NCBI GenBank assembly: GCA_021799035.1
Contig: JAJZBG010000003.1
Span: 1 to 64,000, forward strand
Reading direction: 5' to 3'
Source of the DNA: Actinomycetes bacterium
Lineage (GTDB): Bacteria > Actinomycetota > Acidimicrobiia > Acidimicrobiales > Acidimicrobiaceae
DNA: 64,000 bases
The notes beneath the pieces are model-generated. The model saw only the letters and a list, made by a program, of their open reading frames with translations, was not told the DNA's origin and made no database searches. Every line of letters starts with the position of its first letter. Position 1 is the stretch's first letter. The translations under genes and the position numbers were made by a program. Positions 33,454 through 43,797 of this stretch are shown here, in pieces.

Positions 33454-33686
33454 GAGCAGCAGCAAACAGCAGTCGCAGTTGGATTGACCGGCGAGCGACG
33501 GCGAAGGAAGGTGATGTCGCCACGCGCATCGTGGTCGATGCGATGAACAAGATGGCCAGCATTCTCTCCCCTACACAAAGCAGGCTCACCGGCTCTGCTG
33601 CAGCGGCTCGCATCCATAAGCTGGTCCGGCGTCTTACAGGAATCTTTCTCGATCCCTCGAGGTCTTGGCTCAGGTATGAGGAGTAG
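33450..33686 (+). CDS. Small basic protein of the element
   Basis: A 78-residue arginine-rich soluble protein (SWIDRRATAKEGDVATRIV, and a tail HKLVRRLTGIFLD). It starts at an ATGA overlap with the preceding gene. The function is unknown; its charge would suit nucleic-acid binding. Confidence 0.55.
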   Translation: MRAAANSSRSWIDRRATAKEGDVATRIVVDAMNKMASILSPTQSRLTGSAAAARIHKLVRRLTGIFLDPSRSWLRYEE

Positions 33687-33692
33687 TTGGCA

Positions 33693-33881
33693 ATGTTGGA
33701 CCGGCTTGTCGGGATCTGCTTGGCGCTTCTTGTGGCAGCGATGGCGATATACGTGGCGGTGAGACTCATCGAGTCGATCGCAGCGGAATTGGTCGACATC
33801 GGAGCGGCAGTTGGTGGGCTCATCATCCTGGGTTCCGTCGTAAGTCTGCTGTGGCGAAGAAATCGCATGAATCGTTGGTAA
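33693..33881 (+). CDS. Small two-span membrane protein
   Basis: A 62-residue protein with two hydrophobic segments (LVGICLALLVAAMAIYVAV and AVGGLIILGSVVSLLW) and a basic end. The ATG at 33693 is 6 bp after the preceding stop, and ATGAGGAG provides the ribosome site. It closes the small-gene train. Confidence 0.6.
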   Translation: MLDRLVGICLALLVAAMAIYVAVRLIESIAAELVDIGAAVGGLIILGSVVSLLWRRNRMNRW

Positions 33882-34023
33882 TTGGAAGAACGTTGTTTAT
33901 TCCGCAACGCCATTATTGGTAAACATTACGAGATCATAATTCGCATGAATTGCAAGAGATACGAGGCGTCGCATCGCACGTCTTATCGGTAGTCACCTTG
34001 GCGACCTCTGCTATTGCAAATGG

Positions 34024-34059
34024 TCCCCGGGATGTTTTTAGATGTAATCACCCCGGGGA
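34024..34059. promoter_or_regulatory. CCCCGGG inverted repeat before the methyltransferase gene
   Basis: TCCCCGGG (34024-34031) and CCCGGGGA (34052-34059) form an 8-bp inverted repeat with a 20-base spacer that contains a T5 run. It is about 100 bp upstream of the MT-A70 start and may be an operator, or the terminator of the small-gene train. Confidence 0.4.
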
Positions 34060-34155
34060 TGCTCCTCGCAATTCTCGGTGGACTTCTATATCAACCTAAT
34101 CAACATCCCGTGCTTTCGACGGCAATCGAAAACTCGGGCAGAAAGGAGCTTCTTA

Positions 34156-34770
34156 ATGGTAACACAAAACCTGTTCCCTAATAGCGGGCCGGTGTTCCGG
34201 CAACAGTTCAAGACCATCTTGGCCGATCCCCCGTGGGACGTTCAGCAAAAAGGCGCGCTCGGAGCGGCATCGCACTACAAACTCATGACACTGGATGAGA
34301 TTCAAGCCATGCCGGTGGTCGACCTAGCGGCAGCCGATGCCCACTGCTGGCTCTGGGTCACCAACGCCACCTTACGGGCTGGCTATGACGTCATGGAGTC
34401 ATGGGGCTTCACTCCCCGGTCTCCGTTGACCTGGATCAAGCCACGGATTGGCTTGGGTCAGTATCTTCGCAACGCTACCGAGCACCTGATTCTCGGTACA
34501 CGAGGACATGCTCCGGTCAACTTCCGTGCCCAGCCGACATGGATGTTTGCTCCGCTGCAAGAACACTCACACAAGCCCGAGGAACAGTATGCAGTCATCG
34601 AGCGGGTCAGCAATGGACCATACCTCGAACTGTTCGCCCGGCGGCGGCCACCCTCGAACGCCGAGTGGAGCGTATGGGGAGACGAGGTCGAGGCCGACAT
34701 CGTCATCCCCGGCTATCCAGTCCCCTCTGATACCGGTGGCCAAGATGGAGGTCGTAATGCCGAGGCGTAG
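34156..34770 (+). CDS. MT-A70-family adenine methyltransferase
   Basis: A 204-residue AdoMet-dependent methyltransferase. ILADPPWDVQ at residues 20-29 holds the catalytic DPPW motif of the MT-A70 family (relatives of Ime4/METTL3; the bacterial members mostly methylate adenine in DNA). TWIKPRIGLGQYLRNATEHL is the conserved second half of the fold. AAAGGAG lies before the ATG at 34156. It overlaps the next small gene by 14 bp. On a mobile element such enzymes usually protect the DNA from host restriction or change its regulation. Confidence 0.9.
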   Translation: MVTQNLFPNSGPVFRQQFKTILADPPWDVQQKGALGAASHYKLMTLDEIQAMPVVDLAAADAHCWLWVTNATLRAGYDVMESWGFTPRSPLTWIKPRIGLGQYLRNATEHLILGTRGHAPVNFRAQPTWMFAPLQEHSHKPEEQYAVIERVSNGPYLELFARRRPPSNAEWSVWGDEVEADIVIPGYPVPSDTGGQDGGRNAEA

Positions 34771-34993
34771 GAAGCGCAAGACCAACCAGAAACGCCAGGA
34801 GGAGCGGGCCTTGCGAGTGCGTGGCGTGCGACGAGGTACTCCAGATGCGAAGAAGCTCTCCCGGGCATTCATCGGACTGGCACTTGCTCGAGCCGAGGTC
34901 GAGGCACAAGCACAGGAAAAGTCAACGAAGCGCGCTAATGATCGTCACCAACCTGGAAACGACGACGAAGGGGATCAAGATGAGGCGTCATAA
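34757..34993 (+). CDS. Small highly basic protein
   Basis: A 78-residue protein with a strongly basic start (MPRRRKRKTNQKR) and an acidic end (GNDDEGDQDEAS). GGAGG stands five bases before the ATG, inside the methyltransferase gene. It overlaps both neighbours, so it is translated as part of the set. It may bind nucleic acid; the family is unknown. Confidence 0.6.
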   Translation: MPRRRKRKTNQKRQEERALRVRGVRRGTPDAKKLSRAFIGLALARAEVEAQAQEKSTKRANDRHQPGNDDEGDQDEAS

Positions 34994-37178
34994 CCGGTCT
35001 CGCTCCAAGAGTTCAGGCAGTGGTTGGGTGTTTTCCCAGTTGCATCTCCCTCGTCCGCTAGGGGTCGATCAGGTCAACGCAATGCTACTGCGAATGGCTG
35101 CCGACAGGGCCGCACCGCCACTGGTTTTCGAGGCTCGCAGCGAGCATGGCCAATTCACCCAGCATCTGCTCGGCACGCCAGCGCAGCATGTCATCTGGGT
35201 ACAGCGAACCCTTCGGCATCTGCTTCCAGAACTCGATATCGACGGCATCGATCAGCCGCGTCTTGAAGTGGACCGCTCAGTCAGAATAAGGATACGTCCA
35301 AGGGCGTTCGCCTTGGCTACAGAACGTGCCGAGGTCACGAGCCTGAGCCTGCTCTCTGCGTTGTATGCACGGCTCGAGGCTGGGGAACGTTTAGTGGTTC
35401 AGATCATGCTTGGTCGGCGAATGGCACCGAAACACCTGCCGAAAGAGATTGCCGATCCCACCCAGCCATGGTGGCAGATGCTAACCATGGGTGAGCACCC
35501 GGCAGGTAAGGCTGTGCGAGAGCAGGTTGACACAAGATCCGGCCAACATGGATTCGCAGCCATAATCCGCATAGGGGTAACAGCGAAGGAACGAGAGCGC
35601 AGACAACAGCTGGTCATCGGCGTACTCGGGGCCTTGTCAACGGCAATTGACCGTGCCACCTACATAGATCTGGTAATCGAGCCACCGGTTCGGCTCAATG
35701 CCCCACGTCTTCCGAGGCACTGGAATCTGCATCTCGGAGCCACTGAACTGACGGGCCTGCTGGGCTGGCCATTAGGGGACTACGACCTGCCGGGCGTCGC
35801 TCCATTGCACCCCCGCCCGATGCGAGTGCCTGAGCAGGTGAATCGATCCGAGCGGCTCTTCGCTGTTCCTGGTGGCCCGGGACCAGGAATGCCAATAGGG
35901 ATCGCGGCTTCGGATATTACGGCACACCTGTTGGCGATGGGTCCGACCGGCGTTGGTAAGTCGACAGTACTTCTCAACCTCATCGCCGCCGACATCTCAG
36001 CTGGGCGTCCGGTGTTGGTGATCGATCCGAAGTGGCAGCTGATACGTGACATCGTCGAGCGGGCAGTTCCGCAAGTGAGAATCGACGACGTCGTGATTAT
36101 CGATCCAGCCGAAGCGAAGACCGGAAAGGTGGTTGGCTTCAATCCACTCAACGTTGGTGATCGTGATCCTGACGTTGTGGTCGATGGGTTAGTAGCGGTC
36201 CTTAGGGAGGTCTTTCACGACGGCTGGGGACCTCGCACCGAGGACATCATCCACTCCGCACTCCTCACGCTCGCCAGGGTTGGCACAAATCGCAAGTTAC
36301 CCTTCACACTGATTGACCTCCCTCGGCTTCTGGCGGACGAGAGGTTTCGACGTGGCATCATCGGAGAAGTAATGGATGACCCCGGTCTCGCATCGTTTTG
36401 GTCGGGTTATCTGGCTATGTCTCCTGGCGCACAGGCACAAGCCATCGCTGCGCCGATGAATAAGCTGCGTCAGTACCTGCTCAGGCCAAGTCTCAGGTCT
36501 ATTCTCGGCCAGGCCGATCCCCCATTTCGGCTTCGGGACCTGTTCAAGGACAACAAGGTAGTACTTGTTCCGCTCAATGAAGCACTGATCGGCCCCATCA
36601 CAGCCCAGCTGCTCGGTTCCCTGATTGTGGCCGAGACGTGGTCGGCAACGATGGAGCGTGCGAGCGAAGCTGATCCATCCAGCCGTCCGGCAACCGTGGT
36701 CATCGACGAGGTGCAGCAGTATCTGCACCTGCCGGTCTCGATCGACGATGCTCTGAGCCGTTCTCGCTCCAGCGGTGTAGGCTGGCACCTCGCCCATCAG
36801 CATCGAGCTCAGCTTCCTGCCTCGACCCGGGCGGCGATTGATACAAATGCAAAGTCCAAGATCATCTTCCAGCTCCTTGATCCCGACGATGCATACGCTC
36901 TCGCAAAGCAGGCTCCCAGTCTCCAGGCAGTCGATTTCCTAAGCCTTGGTCAGTACCAGGCGTATGCGAACCTGACTTCTGGTGGAGCGCCATCGGGATG
37001 GGCACTGATCCGAACGCTTCCGCCACCGGAGCCAACCGGTCTCGGCAAAGAAGTTCGTTCCCGCAGTCACGATCGATATGCCAGTTCTATCCCAAGACCC
37101 CCACATGGCCCATCCAGTGAATCGCATTCCTGCGGGGCGGAGAGAGATGAACTGGGACGGAAGAGGAGACGTACATGA
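34980..37178 (+). CDS. TraG/HerA-like DNA-transfer ATPase
   Basis: A 732-residue ATPase of the VirD4/TraG-HerA group. Walker A is GPTGVGKST near residue 321 and Walker B is VVIDEVQQYL near residue 572. HLAHQHRAQL, a sensor-type segment, follows. The N-terminal 300 residues have no membrane spans, as in the soluble forms from actinobacterial elements. The start is the ATG at 34980, preceded by AAGGGG. It likely moves DNA during conjugation or mobilisation, with the small membrane proteins upstream as possible anchors. Confidence 0.82.
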   Translation: MRRHNRSRSKSSGSGWVFSQLHLPRPLGVDQVNAMLLRMAADRAAPPLVFEARSEHGQFTQHLLGTPAQHVIWVQRTLRHLLPELDIDGIDQPRLEVDRSVRIRIRPRAFALATERAEVTSLSLLSALYARLEAGERLVVQIMLGRRMAPKHLPKEIADPTQPWWQMLTMGEHPAGKAVREQVDTRSGQHGFAAIIRIGVTAKERERRQQLVIGVLGALSTAIDRATYIDLVIEPPVRLNAPRLPRHWNLHLGATELTGLLGWPLGDYDLPGVAPLHPRPMRVPEQVNRSERLFAVPGGPGPGMPIGIAASDITAHLLAMGPTGVGKSTVLLNLIAADISAGRPVLVIDPKWQLIRDIVERAVPQVRIDDVVIIDPAEAKTGKVVGFNPLNVGDRDPDVVVDGLVAVLREVFHDGWGPRTEDIIHSALLTLARVGTNRKLPFTLIDLPRLLADERFRRGIIGEVMDDPGLASFWSGYLAMSPGAQAQAIAAPMNKLRQYLLRPSLRSILGQADPPFRLRDLFKDNKVVLVPLNEALIGPITAQLLGSLIVAETWSATMERASEADPSSRPATVVIDEVQQYLHLPVSIDDALSRSRSSGVGWHLAHQHRAQLPASTRAAIDTNAKSKIIFQLLDPDDAYALAKQAPSLQAVDFLSLGQYQAYANLTSGGAPSGWALIRTLPPPEPTGLGKEVRSRSHDRYASSIPRPPHGPSSESHSCGAERDELGRKRRRT

Positions 37179-37399
37179 CTACCTATCTTTTACCAACTTC
37201 CACAACCCTATTAGAGAAGAAGAACGGAGGCCGAGGGTTCGTCGTCGTCATCTCGACCGTCGTGCCACGACCCTGGAATTGCATGTGCGCATGGAGGCCT
37301 TTGGCCAAACTCCGCCTTTGGCGGGAGGGGACTGACCCCGCATTGCGGGGTCGTGAGGGGCGGCGAAAAGTTCAGCTGGTAACCGGAGGTGCGACATGA
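37175..37399 (+). CDS. Small ORF coupled to its neighbours, over a hairpin array
   Basis: A 74-codon frame whose ATG overlaps the ATPase stop (ATGA) and whose stop overlaps the next start (ATGA). The overlaps support translation. The protein has no recognisable domain and its second half is encoded by three strong hairpins (37296-37352), so part of it may exist only to carry the DNA or RNA structure. Confidence 0.45.
   Translation: MTTYLLPTSTTLLEKKNGGRGFVVVISTVVPRPWNCMCAWRPLAKLRLWREGTDPALRGREGRRKVQLVTGGAT
37296..37352. repeat. Array of three adjacent hairpins
   Basis: GGCC-TTT-GGCC (37296-37306), CCGCC-TTT-GGCGG (37312-37324) and GACCCCGC-ATT-GCGGGGTC (37334-37352) follow each other, each with a three-base loop. 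They end 43 bp before the replication-relaxation gene. An origin of transfer or replication, or an RNA regulatory structure, fits such an array. Confidence 0.55.
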
Positions 37400-38208
37400 T
37401 ACGCTCGGATCTCGACACCCTAAAAGATCGCCTCGCCGATCGTGATTACGAGCTGCTTGGTAGCGTAGAGAAGTTCCGACTGCTAAGTACCAAGCAGATC
37501 CAGCGGCTCCACTTCGATCCCGTGCATCCAACACCGATAGCCTCAGCTCGTGCCTGCAATCGAACGCTGTCACGGCTTCGAGATGCCCTGGTGCTCAAAG
37601 CGCTCAAACGTCGCATCGGTGGAGTCCGGGCCGGATCAGCAGGATTCGTCTGGTACATCGGTCCGGCTGGTGAACGAATACTCCAGAGCCTTGACCCTCC
37701 CGTCATATCCGGGCGCCGCAACTATCGAGAACCATCTCGGCACTTCGTCGAGCACACCCTGGCGATATCTGAGCTGGCTGTGCGGACAATCGAAGCTGGG
37801 CGTCACGGTGACTCAGAAGTACTCGAAGTCCAGGCGGAACCAGCCAGCTGGCAGCAGTCACTGTCGAAATTTGGTACAACGCTTACACTCAAGCCCGACC
37901 TTCGCCTCGTCACCGGTTCTGGCGACTACGAGCACCACTGGTTTATCGAGGTTGACATGGCCAGCGAACACATGCCGGTAATTGTGCGCCAGTGCGCTGC
38001 CTATGAGGCGTTCCGGGCAACGGGCCGCTACCAGGTGACACACGGCCTTTTCCCGGCCGTTCTCTGGGTGGTCCCTGGATCTGCCCGAGCGGAGACCGTT
38101 CGGGCCGCCCTGGCGGCGACGGCGGGCTTGGACCCGGCCCTGTTCCGGGTCTGCACCACCGAAGAGTACCTGGAGGTTGTCACTGGCCAACCCTCTGAGA
38201 GCTCCTGA
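37396..38208 (+). CDS. Replication-relaxation family protein
   Basis: A 270-residue protein of the replication-relaxation family (PF13814), common on actinobacterial plasmids and integrative elements. It has an N-terminal winged-helix region (KFRLLSTKQIQRLHF) and a nuclease-like core with HWFIEVDMASEH. The family is thought to act at the element's origin. ATGA couples it to the preceding ORF, next to the hairpin array. Confidence 0.8.
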   Translation: MIRSDLDTLKDRLADRDYELLGSVEKFRLLSTKQIQRLHFDPVHPTPIASARACNRTLSRLRDALVLKALKRRIGGVRAGSAGFVWYIGPAGERILQSLDPPVISGRRNYREPSRHFVEHTLAISELAVRTIEAGRHGDSEVLEVQAEPASWQQSLSKFGTTLTLKPDLRLVTGSGDYEHHWFIEVDMASEHMPVIVRQCAAYEAFRATGRYQVTHGLFPAVLWVVPGSARAETVRAALAATAGLDPALFRVCTTEEYLEVVTGQPSESS

Positions 38209-38226
38209 CCGGCCATTGCCCAGGTA

Positions 38227-38254
38227 ACAGAGCCATTTCCACAGAGCCATTTCC
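38227..38254 (+). repeat. 14-bp tandem direct repeat
   Basis: ACAGAGCCATTTCC occurs twice in direct succession, 105 bp before the ribbon-helix-helix gene. Ribbon-helix-helix dimers often bind short direct repeats, so this is a likely autoregulatory operator. Confidence 0.55.
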
Positions 38255-38358
38255 GACTTGACTTCTCGGCCAGACAGAGCGTCAATGTCACAGGCCCCGA
38301 AGCCAAACAGCCTCGGAAGCGATATCACTAAACAACTAACCGAAAAGGAGGTTTACAC

Positions 38359-38745
38359 ATGAAAGAAGTAGAACAAGGATCGCGAGCAATGCCCTATAGG
38401 GGCAGGCATGATCCAAATAAGCAAGAACAACACACCAAAACCCTGGCAATTCGCGTCGAGGAGACCCTGCACGCACAATTGCGATTCATCGCCCAGCTGC
38501 GAGAGAGCAGCATTAGCGACGAAATCCGTCAGGCGATTGAAACTCGCATCGCCTCGGCTCAGGATGATCCCGAGATCATCGCCCGTGCGAAGGAGGCTCG
38601 TGATGAGCTGGAGCGAGAAGCAGCGGCACGCAGCGCCGCAATCGCTGGCTTCTTGGGCAAGTCTGCAGTCGCTGCCATAATTGACCAACCATCTGTCACC
38701 GCAACCAAGGCGCAGCAGAACAGCCGCAAGACAGAAAACGAATAG
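38359..38745 (+). CDS. Ribbon-helix-helix DNA-binding protein
   Basis: A 128-residue protein. Residues 28-65 (KTLAIRVEETLHAQLRFIAQ, then SISDEIRQAIE) form a CopG/Arc-type ribbon-helix-helix. The C-terminal half is helical and ends in an Asn/Lys-rich tail. AAAGGAGG precedes the ATG. It lies 11 bp upstream of the recombinase gene, so it is probably its regulator or directionality partner. Confidence 0.75.
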   Translation: MKEVEQGSRAMPYRGRHDPNKQEQHTKTLAIRVEETLHAQLRFIAQLRESSISDEIRQAIETRIASAQDDPEIIARAKEARDELEREAAARSAAIAGFLGKSAVAAIIDQPSVTATKAQQNSRKTENE

Positions 38746-38756
38746 GAAGGAGTGCC

Positions 38757-40523
<1,767 letters not shown>

Positions 40524-40559
40524 GCTAGTTGATTTACAAACTCGATGTCATATGGCGCG

Positions 40560-40632
40560 CTCCGGGGGAGAGACTCGAACTCTCAACCGCACGATTAACA
40601 GTCGCGTGCTCTGCCAATTGAGCTACCCCGGA
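40560..40632 (-). tRNA. tRNA-Asn (GTT)
   Basis: The minus strand folds into a cloverleaf with acceptor TCCGGGG and CCCCGGA, anticodon loop CTGTTAA (GTT) and T arm GAGAG-CTCTC. No CCA is encoded after the discriminator G, in contrast with the neighbouring CAT tRNA. Confidence 0.95.
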
Positions 40633-40641
40633 ATACAGCCC

Positions 40642-40659
40642 AAAAACCTCTTTGAGGCG
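40642..40659 (-). terminator. Short terminator-like hairpin after the sigma gene
   Basis: On the minus strand, GCCTC-AAA-GAGG is followed by TTTTT. It lies between the end of the sigma gene and tRNA-Asn. The stem is only four to five base pairs, so the call is tentative. Confidence 0.4.
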
Positions 40660-40713
40660 AAACTCAATCTAGTAGAGGCTGAGAGCGCTTCAGTCAAGTT
40701 TTGCAAATTTAGC

Positions 40714-41628
40714 TCACTCTTCCCACAACGCCTTGAGTGCCTCGGAAAATTCCGGCCTTCGTAATTGAGCAAGCGCCTTCTGCTCCACTTGTCTCAGCTT
40801 CTCTCTTGTTCTTGCAAACTTCTTTGCAGTCTCATCCAAGCTATGGGGCCTATCGCAGTCAAGGCCGAACCTGTATGACATAATTGCCCTGTCATTCTCT
40901 GAAAGAACCTGCATCACATCCCGGATTGCTCCCACGACAGCTTCTCTCGAAACCGTCTCGTCGGGCTTGACTGCACTTTCGTCCTCTACTACATCGGATA
41001 GCACCGAGTCGACATCTGAGCCTATCTGCTGTTCCAGTGATACGGCATCTGAAGAATATCGCATCAGCTCAAGTACTCTTCCAGGATGCATGTCCAGCTT
41101 TTCACCGAGCTCTTCGGGCGTTGGATCACGGGAGAGAGACTGCTGAAGCCCCCTCTGAACCTTATAAAGGCGCACAAGTTCCTCAGTAACATGTTGGGGC
41201 ACCCTGATTGCCCGCGACTGATCGCCTATCGCCTTGAATATCGACTGGCGAATCCACCACGTGGCGTATGTTGAAAACTTGAACCCGCGAGAGTAATCAA
41301 ATTTCTCGACCGCCTTCATGAGTCCGATATTGCCCTCCTGAATCAGGTCTGGGAAGGGGACACCTCTATTTCGATATCTCTTCGCTATTGAGACGACAAG
41401 GCGAAGGTTTGCCCTTGTGAGCCTCTCTCTGGCCCTTTCGCCAGCTTCCAGTATCTCTGGATCCCCTTGCCGCTCTCCTACGGTGCCAACCCTCCTCTGG
41501 ACATCAACTGACTCAGAAATGACTTTCGAAAGAGCTCGCTCCTCGTCGGGTCTCAGCAAAGGCGTCTCTGCGATCTCCTTGAGATACGTCCTGATATCGT
41601 CGGTCCTGCTTGAGTCAAAGTAGCTCAT
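40714..41628 (-). CDS. Sigma-70-family sigma factor, RpoD-like
   Basis: A 304-residue group 1/2 sigma factor. Region 1.2 begins TDDIRTYLKEIAETPLL, region 2 has RYRNRGVPFPDLIQEGNIGL and YATWWIRQSI, and region 4.2 has TREKLRQVEQKALAQLR. Region 1.1 is absent. It starts 3 bp after the dnaG stop, the classical macromolecular-synthesis arrangement. It is probably the main or a main-like sigma factor; whether it is the essential one cannot be told from here. Confidence 0.88.
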   Translation of the reverse strand: MSYFDSSRTDDIRTYLKEIAETPLLRPDEERALSKVISESVDVQRRVGTVGERQGDPEILEAGERARERLTRANLRLVVSIAKRYRNRGVPFPDLIQEGNIGLMKAVEKFDYSRGFKFSTYATWWIRQSIFKAIGDQSRAIRVPQHVTEELVRLYKVQRGLQQSLSRDPTPEELGEKLDMHPGRVLELMRYSSDAVSLEQQIGSDVDSVLSDVVEDESAVKPDETVSREAVVGAIRDVMQVLSENDRAIMSYRFGLDCDRPHSLDETAKKFARTREKLRQVEQKALAQLRRPEFSEALKALWEE

Positions 41629-41631
41629 CGA

Positions 41632-43491
41632 TCAGGCCTCGGCTTCGCTCTCAACCAGCCAAACCAACAGCTGCCCCGTCGCATCGATCCGCTCGCTTCC
41701 ACCCGAACGGAGTCCTTCCTGCAAGATGCGGATCCGTACCAGTTCACGCGAGAGATCTTCCAACTCTTTCGAGCCTGAGTTCAGAGACCTGGCCTGAAGT
41801 TTCATCCTCTCCAACCTGCGATTCACACCGCGCTCCACGAGTCGAGAGACTACGTCGAAGGGATCTGTGCTCGGCGCCTCCACCGCCAGGCGTATCAAGA
41901 GCTCTTTTGCCTCCCTACCTGCAGCTTCAACTTTTGGTCCAGCTTCTGATATCTGGGTAAGCCCATCTAGCGCAATTCGAAGAGCACGATGAGTTGGATG
42001 AGTGAATAGCACCAGTGGGAAGAACTCTGACATCTCTTCCAGATTGTGCACTAGCGTTTTCAAACCCTCAATGGCAGGACGATCCGAGAGCCCAAGTTCC
42101 TCCGCAGTCGCTGGAGCTTTGCCTGCTTCGCCGGTTTGCACCGGCAAGTCCGCTTGGACTCGGATGCGAGGCTGATCGACAAGGTACTGCCGCGAACGCA
42201 ACGCTTGCTCCAACCTCACATGAAGGTCTTTCATCTCGAAGCGACACTTGTCAGCCACCATCATCAGGTAATCGTTTCGCACCAAGGGATTCGGATGCTC
42301 AGCAATGACCTCGACGGCCTCTTCCACTACGCGTACTCTTCCCTCTATGGTGGACATGTCGCCGACATCGAAGAGCCTATGAAGTCTGAACTTCATGAAT
42401 GGCTTGGCATGCTTGATCGAATCCCGAAGCCTGTCAGGGTCTTTCTGCCCAAGCTCTCCTGGATCTATCCCGCCTGGAAGATCGGCGACATAGATCTCGA
42501 GCTTGTGCTTCTTCTCCCACTGATAAAACTTTTCGGTAGCACTTATGCCTGCACCATCTGCATCAAATGCGAGAATTATTCGCTTCGAAAAACTCTTGAT
42601 CTTAGCCAGGTGATCCTCGGTTAGCGCAGTGCCGCATGTGGCAACTGCTCTAGGAATCCCTGCCTTATAGAAAGAGATAACATCGGTGTAGCCTTCACAC
42701 ACGATAATCTCACCCTTGGCGACCACATCGACCTTTGCAAGGTTGAGCCCGTAAAGCGTCTTCCGCTTCGAATAAAGTTGCGTCTCCGGAGAGTTTTTGT
42801 ACTTTGGCAACACTTGCCCGGTCGAATCATCTTGGATCGATGGAAGCACTCTTCCGCCGAACGCAACAGGCTTTCCCGAAGCGTCGAAGATTGGAAAGAT
42901 CACGCGTGCACGCAGCTGGTCAATTGGGCGGCCATGCTTGTCCAGATATCCGAGACCAGCATCCACAAAGACGTCCTGATCCACGTCGAGGTGGGAAAAG
43001 AGAGCGGACGGCGAATCGGGTGCCCAGCCTAGCTTGAATCTTTCCCAGTCGTTCTGCTCGATGCCCCTAGAATCGAGATACTCACGAGCACTTTCACCTC
43101 CGGGGCTGTGCATTAGCTGATCGTGGTAGAACTCTACAGTCCTGGCGACCGCCGACTGCAGAGAAGAGCGTTTGGTCACATGCTTTGAAAGCTCTGCTGA
43201 ATCATAAGTAAGTGCAATACCAGCCCGGCCGGCCAGATACTCGACTGCAGGCACGAAATCAAGCCTCTCGATCTGCCGAACGAAAGAAATAGCGTCACCA
43301 GATGCGTGGCATCCGAAACAGTAGAAGAAGCCTTCTTCGGCATTTACGCTGAAGGAGGGGGTGTTCTCCGAGTGAAAAGGGCACAGGCCTACGTACCTCG
43401 AACCGACCCTCTTCAATGCAACATGCTCACCAATGAGTGCCAAGATGTCGGTCTGATCCAGCACCTTCGACACGTCGTTCTCTTCGATCAA
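41632..43491 (-). CDS. dnaG: DNA primase
   Basis: A 619-residue primase that makes RNA primers at the replication fork. The N-terminal CHC2 zinc finger has CPFHSENTPSF and YCFGCHASGD (residues 38-65). The Toprim core contains VCEGYTDVI and AFDADGAG. The C-terminal third is the helicase-binding domain and is less conserved. The TTG at 43491 is the likely start, with a GTG seven codons on as an alternative. Confidence 0.94.
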   Translation of the reverse strand: MIEENDVSKVLDQTDILALIGEHVALKRVGSRYVGLCPFHSENTPSFSVNAEEGFFYCFGCHASGDAISFVRQIERLDFVPAVEYLAGRAGIALTYDSAELSKHVTKRSSLQSAVARTVEFYHDQLMHSPGGESAREYLDSRGIEQNDWERFKLGWAPDSPSALFSHLDVDQDVFVDAGLGYLDKHGRPIDQLRARVIFPIFDASGKPVAFGGRVLPSIQDDSTGQVLPKYKNSPETQLYSKRKTLYGLNLAKVDVVAKGEIIVCEGYTDVISFYKAGIPRAVATCGTALTEDHLAKIKSFSKRIILAFDADGAGISATEKFYQWEKKHKLEIYVADLPGGIDPGELGQKDPDRLRDSIKHAKPFMKFRLHRLFDVGDMSTIEGRVRVVEEAVEVIAEHPNPLVRNDYLMMVADKCRFEMKDLHVRLEQALRSRQYLVDQPRIRVQADLPVQTGEAGKAPATAEELGLSDRPAIEGLKTLVHNLEEMSEFFPLVLFTHPTHRALRIALDGLTQISEAGPKVEAAGREAKELLIRLAVEAPSTDPFDVVSRLVERGVNRRLERMKLQARSLNSGSKELEDLSRELVRIRILQEGLRSGGSERIDATGQLLVWLVESEAEA

Positions 43492-43797
43492 GAGATGATC
43501 CCCACTCGAACCCTACATTTCCTAAAGCGAATTACTTCTCTAAAGCCCGGACGCGGAATCCGGCCATGGACTGCCGCCTCTGACAAATCCAGAACCCCTC
43601 AATCAAATTTCCCACAAATCTCTGACCAACAAAAGAATCTTTGCATTCCTGTGTGAGAATCTACCCCGATAAATGGTATGGGACATCCTCTCCTACCGTC
43701 TCCCGCTCGGACGACCTCGCAAACTGCCTGCAAGACGGCTCTTGAGCCTGTATGGTTGTGAAATCAATCCAGCGACTTACAGGAGATCGTTTTTCAG
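43492..43797. other. Gap between divergent dnaG and dehydrogenase genes
   Basis: This 306-bp stretch holds no gene. It must contain the promoters of the dnaG-sigma operon (minus strand) and of the dehydrogenase gene, but no clear promoter box is evident to me. Confidence 0.4.
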
